From DRKI01 sp011051875 (GTDB lineage: Bacteria; Desulfobacterota; Desulfobulbia; Desulfobulbales; Desulfobulbaceae), in NCBI GenBank assembly GCA_026990385.1, contig JALXDL010000093.1:1-13873 (forward strand): DNA of 13,873 bases, read 5' to 3'. Below the pieces are notes generated by a model. The model saw only the letters and a list, made by a program, of their open reading frames with translations, did not search any database and was not told the DNA's origin. Shown here in pieces: positions 7,446-12,882 of this stretch (position 1 is the stretch's first letter; every line of letters begins with the position of its first letter). The translations under genes and the position numbers were made by a program.

Positions 7446-7988
7446 GTCTTCCCCGGCATCCTGCCGGGGCCCCATTGAAGCTCATCGCAGAGGTCATGCT
7501 TTCTACATATATGGGCAGTCTTCCCCGGCATCCTGCCGGGGCCCCATTGAAGCAGAACCCGGCCACCGGGGCGCGCGAGTTCCGTTCCGTCTTCCCCGGC
7601 ATCCTGCCGGGGCCCCATTGAAGCATACCGAGGGCCTTGATACCTGGTGTTGGCTGATCGGGTCTTCCCCGGCATCCTGCCGGGGCCCCATTGAAGCGCC
7701 TGGAAACCAGGTCGGCGGCGCGGCAGACTCCGGCGTCTTCCCCGGCATCCTGCCGGGGCCCCATTGAAGCTTTATCGAACCAGGTATACGAAAAGGCGGC
7801 CCGGGGTCTTCCCCGGCATCCTGCCGGGGCCCCATTGAAGCAATACCCTCCAGGAGCTGTTTGGCTGCCCCTGCAGCGAGTCTTCCCCGGCATCCTGCCG
7901 GGGCCCCATTGAAGCAACTTGATGAACGCGGAGTTGCCGGAAAAATGGCCCAGTCTTCCCCGGCATCCTGCCGGGGCCTCATTTAAAC
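7446..7988 (+). CRISPR. CRISPR array, 8 repeats and 7 spacers (type I-G)
   Basis: Eight 36-bp repeats start at 7446, 7518, 7589, 7662, 7735, 7806, 7880 and 7953. The first seven are identical. Each starts GTCTTCCCCGGCA and ends CCCCATTGAAGC, and contains a perfect 8-bp stem, CCCCGGCA / TGCCGGGG, around a TCC loop. The seven spacers are 7482-7517 (36 bp), 7554-7588 (35), 7625-7661 (37), 7698-7734 (37), 7771-7805 (35), 7842-7879 (38) and 7916-7952 (37). All are unique, and I saw no protospacer for them in the window. The ATTGAAGC end is the expected crRNA 5' handle, which agrees with + strand transcription from the leader next to cas2. Perfectly conserved repeats and an intact adaptation module suggest a functional or recently functional array. 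Its short length could mean slow acquisition or spacer loss. Confidence 0.98.
7953..7988 (+). repeat. Degenerate terminal CRISPR repeat
   Basis: This last repeat differs from the consensus at three of 36 positions, all in its 3' part: CCTC instead of CCCC, TTTA instead of TTGA, and AAC instead of AGC. The hairpin arms are intact. Degeneration of the leader-distal repeat is the usual sign of the old end of an array, so it fixes the array's polarity. Confidence 0.95.
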
Positions 7989-8009
7989 GGGCCGGGGGCG
8001 AAAGGTGAC

Positions 8010-8030
8010 CGTCAAGGGTCTTGACGTTTT
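8010..8030 (+). terminator. Candidate factor-independent terminator of CRISPR transcript
   Basis: CGTCAAG (8010-8016) and CTTGACG (8020-8026) form a perfect 7-bp stem around a GGT loop and are followed at once by TTTT (8027-8030). It lies 21 bases after the last repeat, on the array's coding strand, where the precursor crRNA transcript would be expected to end. The T-run is short, so termination may be partial. Confidence 0.55.
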
Positions 8031-8162
8031 CCCGGACAGGCCACAATACACACGGACACCTGTGGTGAATTGTGCACAAGTGGTATAAGTTCCTGTGATT
8101 TCTGCGAATAAGCATGAGTGCTCGCTGAGCGGGCACAACCAGTAATGAAAATGGGCAGGAAT

Positions 8163-8209
8163 CATTACGTGACACCGCAGAGCGGTGTCACGAGGTTGAA
8201 CACGTAATG
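8163..8209. repeat. Nested, mutually exclusive inverted repeats
   Basis: An inner perfect 11-bp inverted repeat pairs CGTGACACCGC (8168-8178) with GCGGTGTCACG (8182-8192) across a 3-base AGA loop. An outer 9-bp pair, CATTACGTG (8163-8171) with CACGTAATG (8201-8209), shares four bases (8168-8171) with the left inner arm, so the two helices compete. There is no T-run, so this is not a typical terminator. An operator, a recombination site or a structured RNA are all possible. Confidence 0.6.
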
Positions 8210-8294
8210 CACCCAAGATGGCTTAGTTTTGGTCTGCAGAAGAGGAGTTGTAAGGGGTAGCGGTCAAGAGCGATACTGCTATGCCTGGTGTTTG

Positions 8295-8309
8295 GTATCA
8301 GTCTGATAC
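8295..8309. repeat. 15-bp palindrome just upstream of orphan repeat
   Basis: GTATCAG (8295-8301) and CTGATAC (8303-8309) are perfect 7-bp arms around a single T. The element ends two bases before the orphan repeat-like sequence. A dyad this short with almost no loop suits binding by a dimeric protein better than an RNA hairpin. A weak promoter-like pair, TTGTAA (8248-8253) and GATACT (8272-8277) with an 18-base gap, lies just upstream, so the palindrome would sit where an operator often sits. Confidence 0.45.
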
Positions 8310-8311
8310 TG

Positions 8312-8347
8312 GTCTTCCCCGGCAGCCAGCAGGCGCTCCATTGCACA
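8312..8347 (+). repeat. Orphan degenerate CRISPR-repeat-like element
   Basis: This 36-base segment starts 323 bases after the array's last repeat, in the same orientation. It matches the repeat at 28 of 36 positions without gaps. The first 13 bases (GTCTTCCCCGGCA) are identical, and the CTCCATTG block near the end is identical apart from one base. Mismatches fall at repeat positions 14, 17, 20, 23, 26, 33, 35 and 36. The right hairpin arm is damaged, leaving five of eight pairs, and the 3' handle is altered. No second repeat-like copy is seen within the following 60 bases. It could be a decayed relic of an older array or a crRNA-like regulatory element. Confidence 0.75.
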
Positions 8348-8404
8348 GACCATTCTGCCCTCGGTTTCGCACGTCCCCGGTTGTACTGAGGCAAAAGGAT
8401 GGTC
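8348..8404 (+). other. Imperfect long hairpin directly after orphan repeat
   Basis: GACCAT (8348-8353) pairs with ATGGTC (8399-8404). Inside it, TGCCCTCGGT (8356-8365) pairs with ACTGAGGCA (8385-8393), allowing one bulged C and one G-T wobble or mismatch. The apical loop is about 19 bases, and a five-base asymmetry (AAAGG region) separates the stems on the right side. Together with the orphan repeat this suggests a structured RNA, but the folding was judged by eye only. Confidence 0.35.
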
Positions 8405-8471
8405 ACAACACGTGGCTGTCACCGAATGAGGCAAGAATTTTCATTAACAGGAACAGGAAGAGGTGGTTCAA

Positions 8472-8681
8472 TTGAAGGTCACTGAAGAGCAGATCAAGAT
8501 GTACGGCGAGATGAAAAATGTAGTCGTGCCCGACACGATGACCGGCACGGACGTGCTAGAATTCATAAGAAAAACACGTGCTGAGCTTATCAGGGAAGCT
8601 GGTGGTGATGAAAAAAAGGCTAGAGCCAAAGCCCTTGACGAGGCGCTGTCAGATCCAAACGCCTTTTGTGTGGGGTGGTAG
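8472..8681 (+). CDS. Small hypothetical protein downstream of CRISPR array
   Basis: I do not recognise this protein. From the TTG at 8472 it has 69 residues: a charged N-terminal helix-like part (KVTEEQIKMYGEMKNVVVPD), a probable second helix (TDVLEFIRKTRAELIREAG), then DEKKARAKALDEALSDPNAFCVGW. It has no membrane segment and no signal peptide. I chose the TTG start because AGGAAGAGG lies eight to nine bases upstream; a GTG at 8463 in the same frame would sit directly against that purine run. An imperfect dyad at 8401-8423 precedes it. Composition is less GC-rich than the host genes. It might be an acquired accessory gene such as an antitoxin-like or regulatory protein, but no family feature supports that. 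Confidence 0.55.
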   Translation: MKVTEEQIKMYGEMKNVVVPDTMTGTDVLEFIRKTRAELIREAGGDEKKARAKALDEALSDPNAFCVGW

Positions 8682-8850
8682 TCTTTTTCAGCAAGTATTA
8701 ATAATGGCCCACTTTAAGTGGCATACAGCCGTATCTGACTGTGGTAGACTTGTTCGCTATCGTCCTTAAAAAACGTGGTCTATTCGGATTTTCCCGCTAT
8801 TTTTCCCCTGTTTTCTGAAGTGATTCAAATTTGCTGGGAGCAGGATCCCT

Positions 8851-10155
8851 TCAGTGTATGGTCATGGGCGGCAGGAACATGAGCCACGGAAATTTTTTGT
8901 ACGGAGTGAACAGGCGGGAATGGATGTCCTGGTATGGGTTTCCGGAGCGCTCATGTTCCCAGCTGGCCAGGAAGTTGACGGCACCACCGGCCACCCTGGG
9001 CCAGAAACGGCTCTCAGCCGAGCCGGGATCGGCGATGGAGAAGGCGGGGCCCTTCTTTTCATCGGGCTGCACCAGCATGCCCCAGGCACCGAACTCCCCG
9101 TTCGTGAACATTTTCTCCCACACCACGGCATACAGGTTGCCCCCACGGTTGCAGGCCACATCAGGATGCTGCTCGGTAGAGGTCGTATTGTCTATCTGGA
9201 TCGTACGGCCAAGGTCGGCCTTGCCCGTGACGTCGCCCGGGACGAAACGTGCAAAAATGCCACCGCTGTATACAGACGACTCCCAGGCGACGAGATATTG
9301 GTCGGCATCGCTGCAGGCTGCCACCGCCGGTTGTTTCTCCTGGTCATCCCATTCCGCGATCGGGAATATACCCCCTATTGGGTTGCCAGTCCCTGAAAGG
9401 CGTATGGCGAAGATATCGGACGAATCGTCATAGACCAGCAGGTACTCGTCCCGGGCCGCATTGTAGGTCACATCGGGATTAAACAGGTTTACACCGACAT
9501 GGGTGATGGTCGTACTGTCGAGAATTGCACCGGTGGCGGCAGTAATGCGGCTGCTGCTGATGTACCTCGGCGTGGAGCCGTCCTGGTATTCGTTGTTCCA
9601 GACAACCAGGAACTCTTTTGCCGTCTTTCCATAGGCGATCCGTGGAGTCCACTGGTTGCTTGAAAAAGGGCAGATACGAAATTCGAGATAAGCAGCGTCC
9701 GGGCCGTCCCAGGGGATGAAACGGCCGTAGAGATCATAGTCGCTCCCATCTCCCCACATGTCAAATACCCAGACGACAAGATAGCGGTCATTAACCGGGT
9801 CGTAGGCCACGGTCGGCTGGAAGCTGTCTTTGGTGTCGTGCTCGTAGACAGTGAAGGTGTCGAGCACCTTGCCGTTGCCGGAGACACGCGCCCCGCGGAT
9901 ATCACGATTGCCAATGCTCCAGGTCGTATGCCAGACAACAAGGTACTCGTCGTGCCGTGAATTGTAGGCCACCGACGGACGATATTCTTTGATATCAAGT
10001 GCCGAGATGGTGAGATTCTTGCCCATCCCGGGCGGAACCGAGACATCTGCGGCAAGGGATGCTGTAGGGAGGGAGAGGAGAAGCGAAGTGACGGCAGTTG
10101 CCAGTGCGAATGCCGTATGGTTGAAGAACCCGTATCTGCTGGTATTACAATCCAT
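8851..10155 (-). CDS. Secreted protein with seven beta-propeller-like repeats
   Basis: This is a 434-residue protein. The ATG at 10155 is chosen because GGGGAGG (10161-10167) lies five bases upstream; an in-frame ATG nine codons earlier has no such site. The N-terminus is a Sec signal peptide: a hydrophobic run FALATAVTSLLLSLPTASLA, with probable cleavage after ASLA (residue 35). The mature part contains seven copies of a P-x-V-A-Y-x(5)-D-x-Y-L-V-V-W-like motif, with the proline at residues 60, 114, 171, 227, 276, 331 and 386, about 49-57 residues apart. Most copies are followed by a strand-like G-R or I-R-G-A-R segment. Seven evenly spaced blades suggest one complete beta-propeller outside the cytoplasm, probably binding a protein or glycan; no catalytic motif is visible. 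It has its own promoter-like sequence and is not part of an evident operon. Confidence 0.85.
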   Translation of the reverse strand: MDCNTSRYGFFNHTAFALATAVTSLLLSLPTASLAADVSVPPGMGKNLTISALDIKEYRPSVAYNSRHDEYLVVWHTTWSIGNRDIRGARVSGNGKVLDTFTVYEHDTKDSFQPTVAYDPVNDRYLVVWVFDMWGDGSDYDLYGRFIPWDGPDAAYLEFRICPFSSNQWTPRIAYGKTAKEFLVVWNNEYQDGSTPRYISSSRITAATGAILDSTTITHVGVNLFNPDVTYNAARDEYLLVYDDSSDIFAIRLSGTGNPIGGIFPIAEWDDQEKQPAVAACSDADQYLVAWESSVYSGGIFARFVPGDVTGKADLGRTIQIDNTTSTEQHPDVACNRGGNLYAVVWEKMFTNGEFGAWGMLVQPDEKKGPAFSIADPGSAESRFWPRVAGGAVNFLASWEHERSGNPYQDIHSRLFTPYKKFPWLMFLPPMTIH

Positions 10156-10160
10156 TTTTT

Positions 10161-10167
10161 CCTCCCC
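10161..10167 (-). promoter_or_regulatory. Ribosome binding site deciding the start of the propeller gene
   Basis: Read on the - strand this is GGGGAGG, five A residues before the ATG at 10155. It selects that ATG over the in-frame ATG at 10182, which would put nine extra charged residues before the signal peptide. Confidence 0.75.
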
Positions 10168-10243
10168 AGGATACCTTTTCATGTCAGGACATCGCCTGGT
10201 TCTCTAGAGGACAGGGCTTCGCACGGCCTCTATCAAGGATTTT

Positions 10244-10272
10244 ACCATACCAGGTTGATTGGTAAGTGTCAA
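10244..10272 (-). promoter_or_regulatory. Sigma-70-type promoter of the propeller gene
   Basis: On the - strand a perfect TTGACA (-35, at 10267-10272) is followed after exactly 17 bases by TATGGT (-10, at 10244-10249; four of six consensus positions). It would start transcription near 10237, giving a leader of about 80 bases before the ATG at 10155. It is the best promoter match I found in the window. Confidence 0.65.
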
Positions 10273-10309
10273 GAACTATGAAAACTCAATATGTTGTAAG
10301 CAATTCGAA

Positions 10310-10534
10310 TCACTGGAGGCTGCGGAGTGCTTTCAGCGCCAGGAGGAGCAGGGGGGCGGCGTGGTAGAAGAGATCGAAAATGTCGATGGGACGGTGCAGG
10401 GTGCCGGCGGCGAGCATGCGCAGCTTCTGCACCAGGTGGGGCTCCGGCGCAAAGGGTGCCGGGCCCAGGACCAGCGCGGCGATGACCACGATGGACCAGG
10501 GCACGGAGTCGAGCCATTTCAGGGGCGTGGCCAT
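10310..10534 (-). CDS. Small conserved two-helix membrane protein
   Basis: This 74-residue protein begins MATPLKWLDSVPWSIVVIAALVLGPAPFAPEPHLVQKL and ends RPIDIFDLFYHAAPLLLLALKALRSLQ. It has two hydrophobic segments (about residues 12-28 and 56-70) joined by an amphipathic stretch. The pattern W-LDS-PW, PF-PEPHL-KL-ML-AGTL-RPIDIFDL-HAAPLLLL recalls a family of very small bacterial membrane proteins sometimes labelled as RND-transporter-associated; I recall this family only loosely and its function is unknown to me. The ATG at 10534 has an AGAGGTG ribosome binding site five bases upstream. A GTG at 10540 overlapping the previous stop is an alternative. It follows the ppsR-like gene with a two-base gap and is probably co-expressed with it. 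Confidence 0.7.
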   Translation of the reverse strand: MATPLKWLDSVPWSIVVIAALVLGPAPFAPEPHLVQKLRMLAAGTLHRPIDIFDLFYHAAPLLLLALKALRSLQ

Positions 10535-10536
10535 GG

Positions 10537-11361
10537 TCACCTCTTGCGCCAGCGTTTCTTGGCGATTCCCAGGAGCTGGGTGGCCTGGACCGCCAGTTCC
10601 TCGATGGACTTCCCCTCGGTGTGCAGGACCTTGATGTTGTGGCGCATGAACAGCTCCTGGGCCTGCTGCAGCTCCCTGGTACAGGTGGCCAGGCTGGCAT
10701 AGCGGCTGCCGCTGTAGCGTTTTTCGCGGATCTTGTGCAGGTGTTGCGGCGAGCAGGTGAGGCCGACCACCTTTTTCCGGTTGTTGACCAGGTCCCTGGG
10801 CAGCTCGTAGCGGTCCAGGTGATCGGAGGTGAGGGGGAAGTTGGCCGACTTCAGGCCCATGTGGGTGGCGAGATAGACACTGACCGGGGTCTTGCCCGAG
10901 CGGGAGACGCCGACCAGGATAATCTCGGCCTCGCCGTATTCATTGGTCTTGGTGCCGTCGTCGTGGCGGATGGAGTAGTGGATCGCCTCCACCCGTCGCA
11001 CCAGGTCGATGTCGTCGCTGTGGCGGGAGAAACCGGGTTCCCGCAGCGCCTTTGTTTCAAGCGATACTTCAAGCCTGTCCAGGAATGTCCCGAAGATATC
11101 GTAGAAATCAACCTCTGCCGAGTTGAGGATCTCTCGGCATTCCCTGTCCATGATGGTGCAGAAGACCAGCGGTGAGCGGCCGCCGGACTGTTCCAGGATG
11201 TGGTCGAGCGCCTTCCTGGTATCGGCCGGTGTACGGACAAAGGGGATCTTTTCCTCGTTAAAGGCGACATCGTGGAACTGGCAGAGCAGGGCCTTGCCCA
11301 TGTCCTCTGCCAGGATTGCCGTAGAGTCGGATACATAGTAGACGTCTTTTGAGTTCCACAT
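10537..11361 (-). CDS. ppsR: PEP synthase regulatory kinase/pyrophosphorylase (PpsR, DUF299 family)
   Basis: The 274-residue protein matches the kinase/pyrophosphorylase family in length and features: an N-terminal VYYVSDSTAILAEDMGKALLCQF (residues 7-29), the nucleotide-binding P-loop GVSRSGKTPVSVYLA (151-165), then DHLDRYELPRDL and GLTCSPQHLHKIREKR (200-215). These enzymes phosphorylate a threonine of PEP synthase or pyruvate phosphate dikinase using ADP, and remove it using phosphate, switching pyruvate-to-PEP conversion off and on. The ATG at 11361 gives the usual family length. A GTG at 11385 overlapping the upstream stop would add eight residues and cannot be excluded, since neither has a strong ribosome binding site. 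It is a cytoplasmic protein in an operon with the cytochrome gene upstream. The target enzyme is not in the window. Confidence 0.93.
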   Translation of the reverse strand: MWNSKDVYYVSDSTAILAEDMGKALLCQFHDVAFNEEKIPFVRTPADTRKALDHILEQSGGRSPLVFCTIMDRECREILNSAEVDFYDIFGTFLDRLEVSLETKALREPGFSRHSDDIDLVRRVEAIHYSIRHDDGTKTNEYGEAEIILVGVSRSGKTPVSVYLATHMGLKSANFPLTSDHLDRYELPRDLVNNRKKVVGLTCSPQHLHKIREKRYSGSRYASLATCTRELQQAQELFMRHNIKVLHTEGKSIEELAVQATQLLGIAKKRWRKR

Positions 11362-11381
11362 GATCTCGGGATCGTCCTGGT

Positions 11382-11642
11382 TCACGTGCGCTTGTGGCAG
11401 AGCAGGCAGCGGTACTTGGGCGGATGGTCCTTGGGCAGGGGGGCAATGCCGTCCTTGGCGTGGCACTTCTCACAGTGCTTTTCCGCTTCTTTTTTGCCCA
11501 TCTTCATGAACTGCTCGTGATTTTCGTCGTGCGGCAGGTGGGCGGTGGTCTCGGGGGGCGCATTCCAGAGAAAGAGGAAGATGGCGCCGCATCCCAGGAG
11601 GAACAGGACATTATAGAGGATGGTTTTTTTTCGGGATGCCAT
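11382..11642 (-). CDS. Small membrane-anchored diheme cytochrome c
   Basis: The 86-residue protein has one N-terminal hydrophobic segment (about residues 9-26, ILYNVLFLLGCGAIFLFLW) after a basic MASRKK start, which suits an uncleaved anchor with the rest in the periplasm. Two CxxCH heme-attachment motifs follow: CEKCH (57-61) and CLLCH (79-83). Extra histidines at 38, 42, 56 and 73 could supply distal heme ligands. It is very small for a multiheme protein, so it probably acts as an electron-transfer partner at the membrane. Proteins of this kind are common in anaerobic, cytochrome-rich Desulfobacterota. It lies between the flavoprotein gene (51-base gap) and the ppsR-like gene (20-base gap), on the same strand. 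I see no strong ribosome binding site before the ATG. Confidence 0.85.
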   Translation of the reverse strand: MASRKKTILYNVLFLLGCGAIFLFLWNAPPETTAHLPHDENHEQFMKMGKKEAEKHCEKCHAKDGIAPLPKDHPPKYRCLLCHKRT

Positions 11643-11693
11643 GGTGGTTGTGTCAGTAAATTCCGGTTTGGAGAATCCCTGGCCGGGCTGGGT

Positions 11694-12725
11694 TCAGGCG
11701 GTCATCTCCAGGGTGTGAAAATCAACCAGCCGCATGCGGAGCAGCAGGGCCAGAAACTCCATGAGCAAGGTGCACAGTATAGGATTCCGGGCTGAAAGAT
11801 CAATAATTTGTTGATGGCGCCGCTGTTTTTTTGCCATGGCCGCGATCTCGTCGGCCGGGTAGGCCGGGTCCAGGATCCGGCGGGCCACTGCCTCGCCCGA
11901 GACAATGGCCGGAAAGATGCCCTCGCCGGTCAGGCCCGAGGCAAGCCCGGCCGCGTCCCCCACGAGCCAGAAGGGCGCAAAGGCAAAGCCCTGGAAGTCA
12001 AAGTTGATCAGCGCCGCACCGGGCCGGACCCGCTCCAGCTCGTAGCCGAGATCCCGGGCCCAGGCGATGCACCGTTTTTTCAGGGTGGCGGCCCCCAGGT
12101 TGCCGCGGGCCCCGTAGGCCCCGATGGAGACGCTTTCCCGGTGCGGGAAGATCCAGCCGTAACCATAGCCGAAGACCCTGGTCCGCAGGTGCCATTCCAT
12201 GCGCTCGGCCCGGGCCGGCACCTGGTAGTTGATGCCGATGCCGACCCGCTCGCTGGCCAGGCCCAGGTGGCGCCGGACCAGGGAGTCGGCGCCGTCCGCA
12301 CCCACCAGGTGTTGAAAGCCGATCCTGCGGGTGCCCCTGTCCTCCCTGACCGTAATCCGGTCCCGGTCAATGGCCATGACCCTGGCGCTGGTCCTGATCT
12401 CGGCGCCCGCTTCCCTGGCCGCGCCGGCCATCCATTGTCCCAGGCGGCCGCGGTCCACGGTGGCGATGATGGGGTTGTTTTCCCTGACCCGGATCCTCTG
12501 CAGGTTGGTGACCACGTACTGGTCCCTGAAGCCGCGCTCGATCAGGGATTCGGGCACGTGCCGGAGCAGGCCGTCCCAGGTGATGCCGCCGGCGCAGACC
12601 TTGGGCCCGATCACGGGTTTCCGTTCCAGGACCAGGACCCGGCGGCCGCCGGCTGCCAGCCGCATGGCGCAGGCCAGGCCGCCGGGACCGGCGCCGACGA
12701 TGATGACATCCCAGGTTTCGTTCAT
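11694..12725 (-). CDS. Geranylgeranyl reductase-family FAD-dependent oxidoreductase
   Basis: This is a 343-residue flavoprotein. It has the N-terminal dinucleotide-binding motif DVIIVGAGPGGLACA (residues 6-20) ending in E34 (VLVLERK), then a CAGG loop (44-47), a GADGADSLVRR segment (142-152), the family-typical GYGYGWIFPHRESVSIGAYG (187-206), and the second FAD motif LVGDAAGLASGLTGEGIFPA (254-273). Members reduce isoprenoid double bonds, for example in quinone, chlorophyll or archaeal lipid side chains; the substrate here cannot be told from the sequence. The ATG at 12725 places the FAD motif at the expected distance. A GTG at 12761 in the same frame lies upstream of the likely transcription start, so I rejected it. 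The C-terminus (ILCTLLMEFLALLLRMRLV) is hydrophobic and may touch the membrane. It is followed by the cytochrome gene. Confidence 0.88.
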   Translation of the reverse strand: MNETWDVIIVGAGPGGLACAMRLAAGGRRVLVLERKPVIGPKVCAGGITWDGLLRHVPESLIERGFRDQYVVTNLQRIRVRENNPIIATVDRGRLGQWMAGAAREAGAEIRTSARVMAIDRDRITVREDRGTRRIGFQHLVGADGADSLVRRHLGLASERVGIGINYQVPARAERMEWHLRTRVFGYGYGWIFPHRESVSIGAYGARGNLGAATLKKRCIAWARDLGYELERVRPGAALINFDFQGFAFAPFWLVGDAAGLASGLTGEGIFPAIVSGEAVARRILDPAYPADEIAAMAKKQRRHQQIIDLSARNPILCTLLMEFLALLLRMRLVDFHTLEMTA

Positions 12726-12765
12726 TGGTTGCAGTGAGGTGGGTGGCGAGTTGCAGGGCACCCCC

Positions 12766-12795
12766 TCTATACCAGAATCCTGCCATGTCCGTCCA
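12766..12795 (-). promoter_or_regulatory. Candidate promoter before the flavoprotein gene
   Basis: On the - strand TGGACG (12790-12795) and an extended -10, TGGTATAGA (hexamer at 12766-12771), are separated by 18 bases. The start point would fall near 12759, about 35 bases before the ATG at 12725. This argues for that ATG. The -35 is poor; the extended TG motif could compensate. Confidence 0.4.
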
Positions 12796-12882
12796 CCCTG
12801 ATTCGCGGCCTGGCCCGGTCAGACCACCTGCCCGGTTTCGGGGGCGCTGCCGGGGTTCACCGGCCGGCATGTCCCTGGCGCG

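Larger units (their letters stand above)
7989..8471 (+). other. Non-coding region downstream of array, rich in inverted repeats
   Basis: These 483 bases hold no convincing gene; short open frames on both strands lack ribosome binding sites and family features. They contain, in order: a terminator-like hairpin (8010-8030); a 10-bp palindrome TTGTGCACAA (8070-8079); nested and competing inverted repeats (8163-8209); a palindrome (8295-8309); an orphan CRISPR-repeat-like element (8312-8347); an imperfect long hairpin (8348-8404); and an imperfect dyad (8401-8423) upstream of the small ORF. Base composition is less GC-rich than in the flanking operons, as is common for acquired or decaying DNA. 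Confidence 0.7.

Noticed and set aside
7771..7805. Ten-base match between spacer 5 (CCAGGTATAC) and the leader
   Set aside because: A match this short is expected by chance in a window of this size, and the flanks do not extend it, so it is not evidence of self-targeting.
7393..8175. A 260-codon - strand open frame with apparent protein repeats
   Set aside because: It reads through the CRISPR array. The repeat has no stop in any - strand frame, and spacer lengths shift the frame, so the repeated peptides appear in different frames. It is an artefact of the array.
8281..8475. A 64-codon + strand open frame that includes the orphan repeat
   Set aside because: There is no ribosome binding site before its ATG and no recognisable domain, and it overlaps the better-supported small ORF start. 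I kept the third-position pattern as a finding but do not call a gene.
11808..12737. A 309-codon + strand open frame
   Set aside because: It is antisense to the flavoprotein gene, whose FAD motifs are unmistakable, and its product is low-complexity and lacks any domain.
12848..12869. Hairpin TGCCGG / CCGGCA after the permease gene as a terminator
   Set aside because: The 6-bp stem has a 10-base loop and no T-run on the - strand, so termination is not supported.
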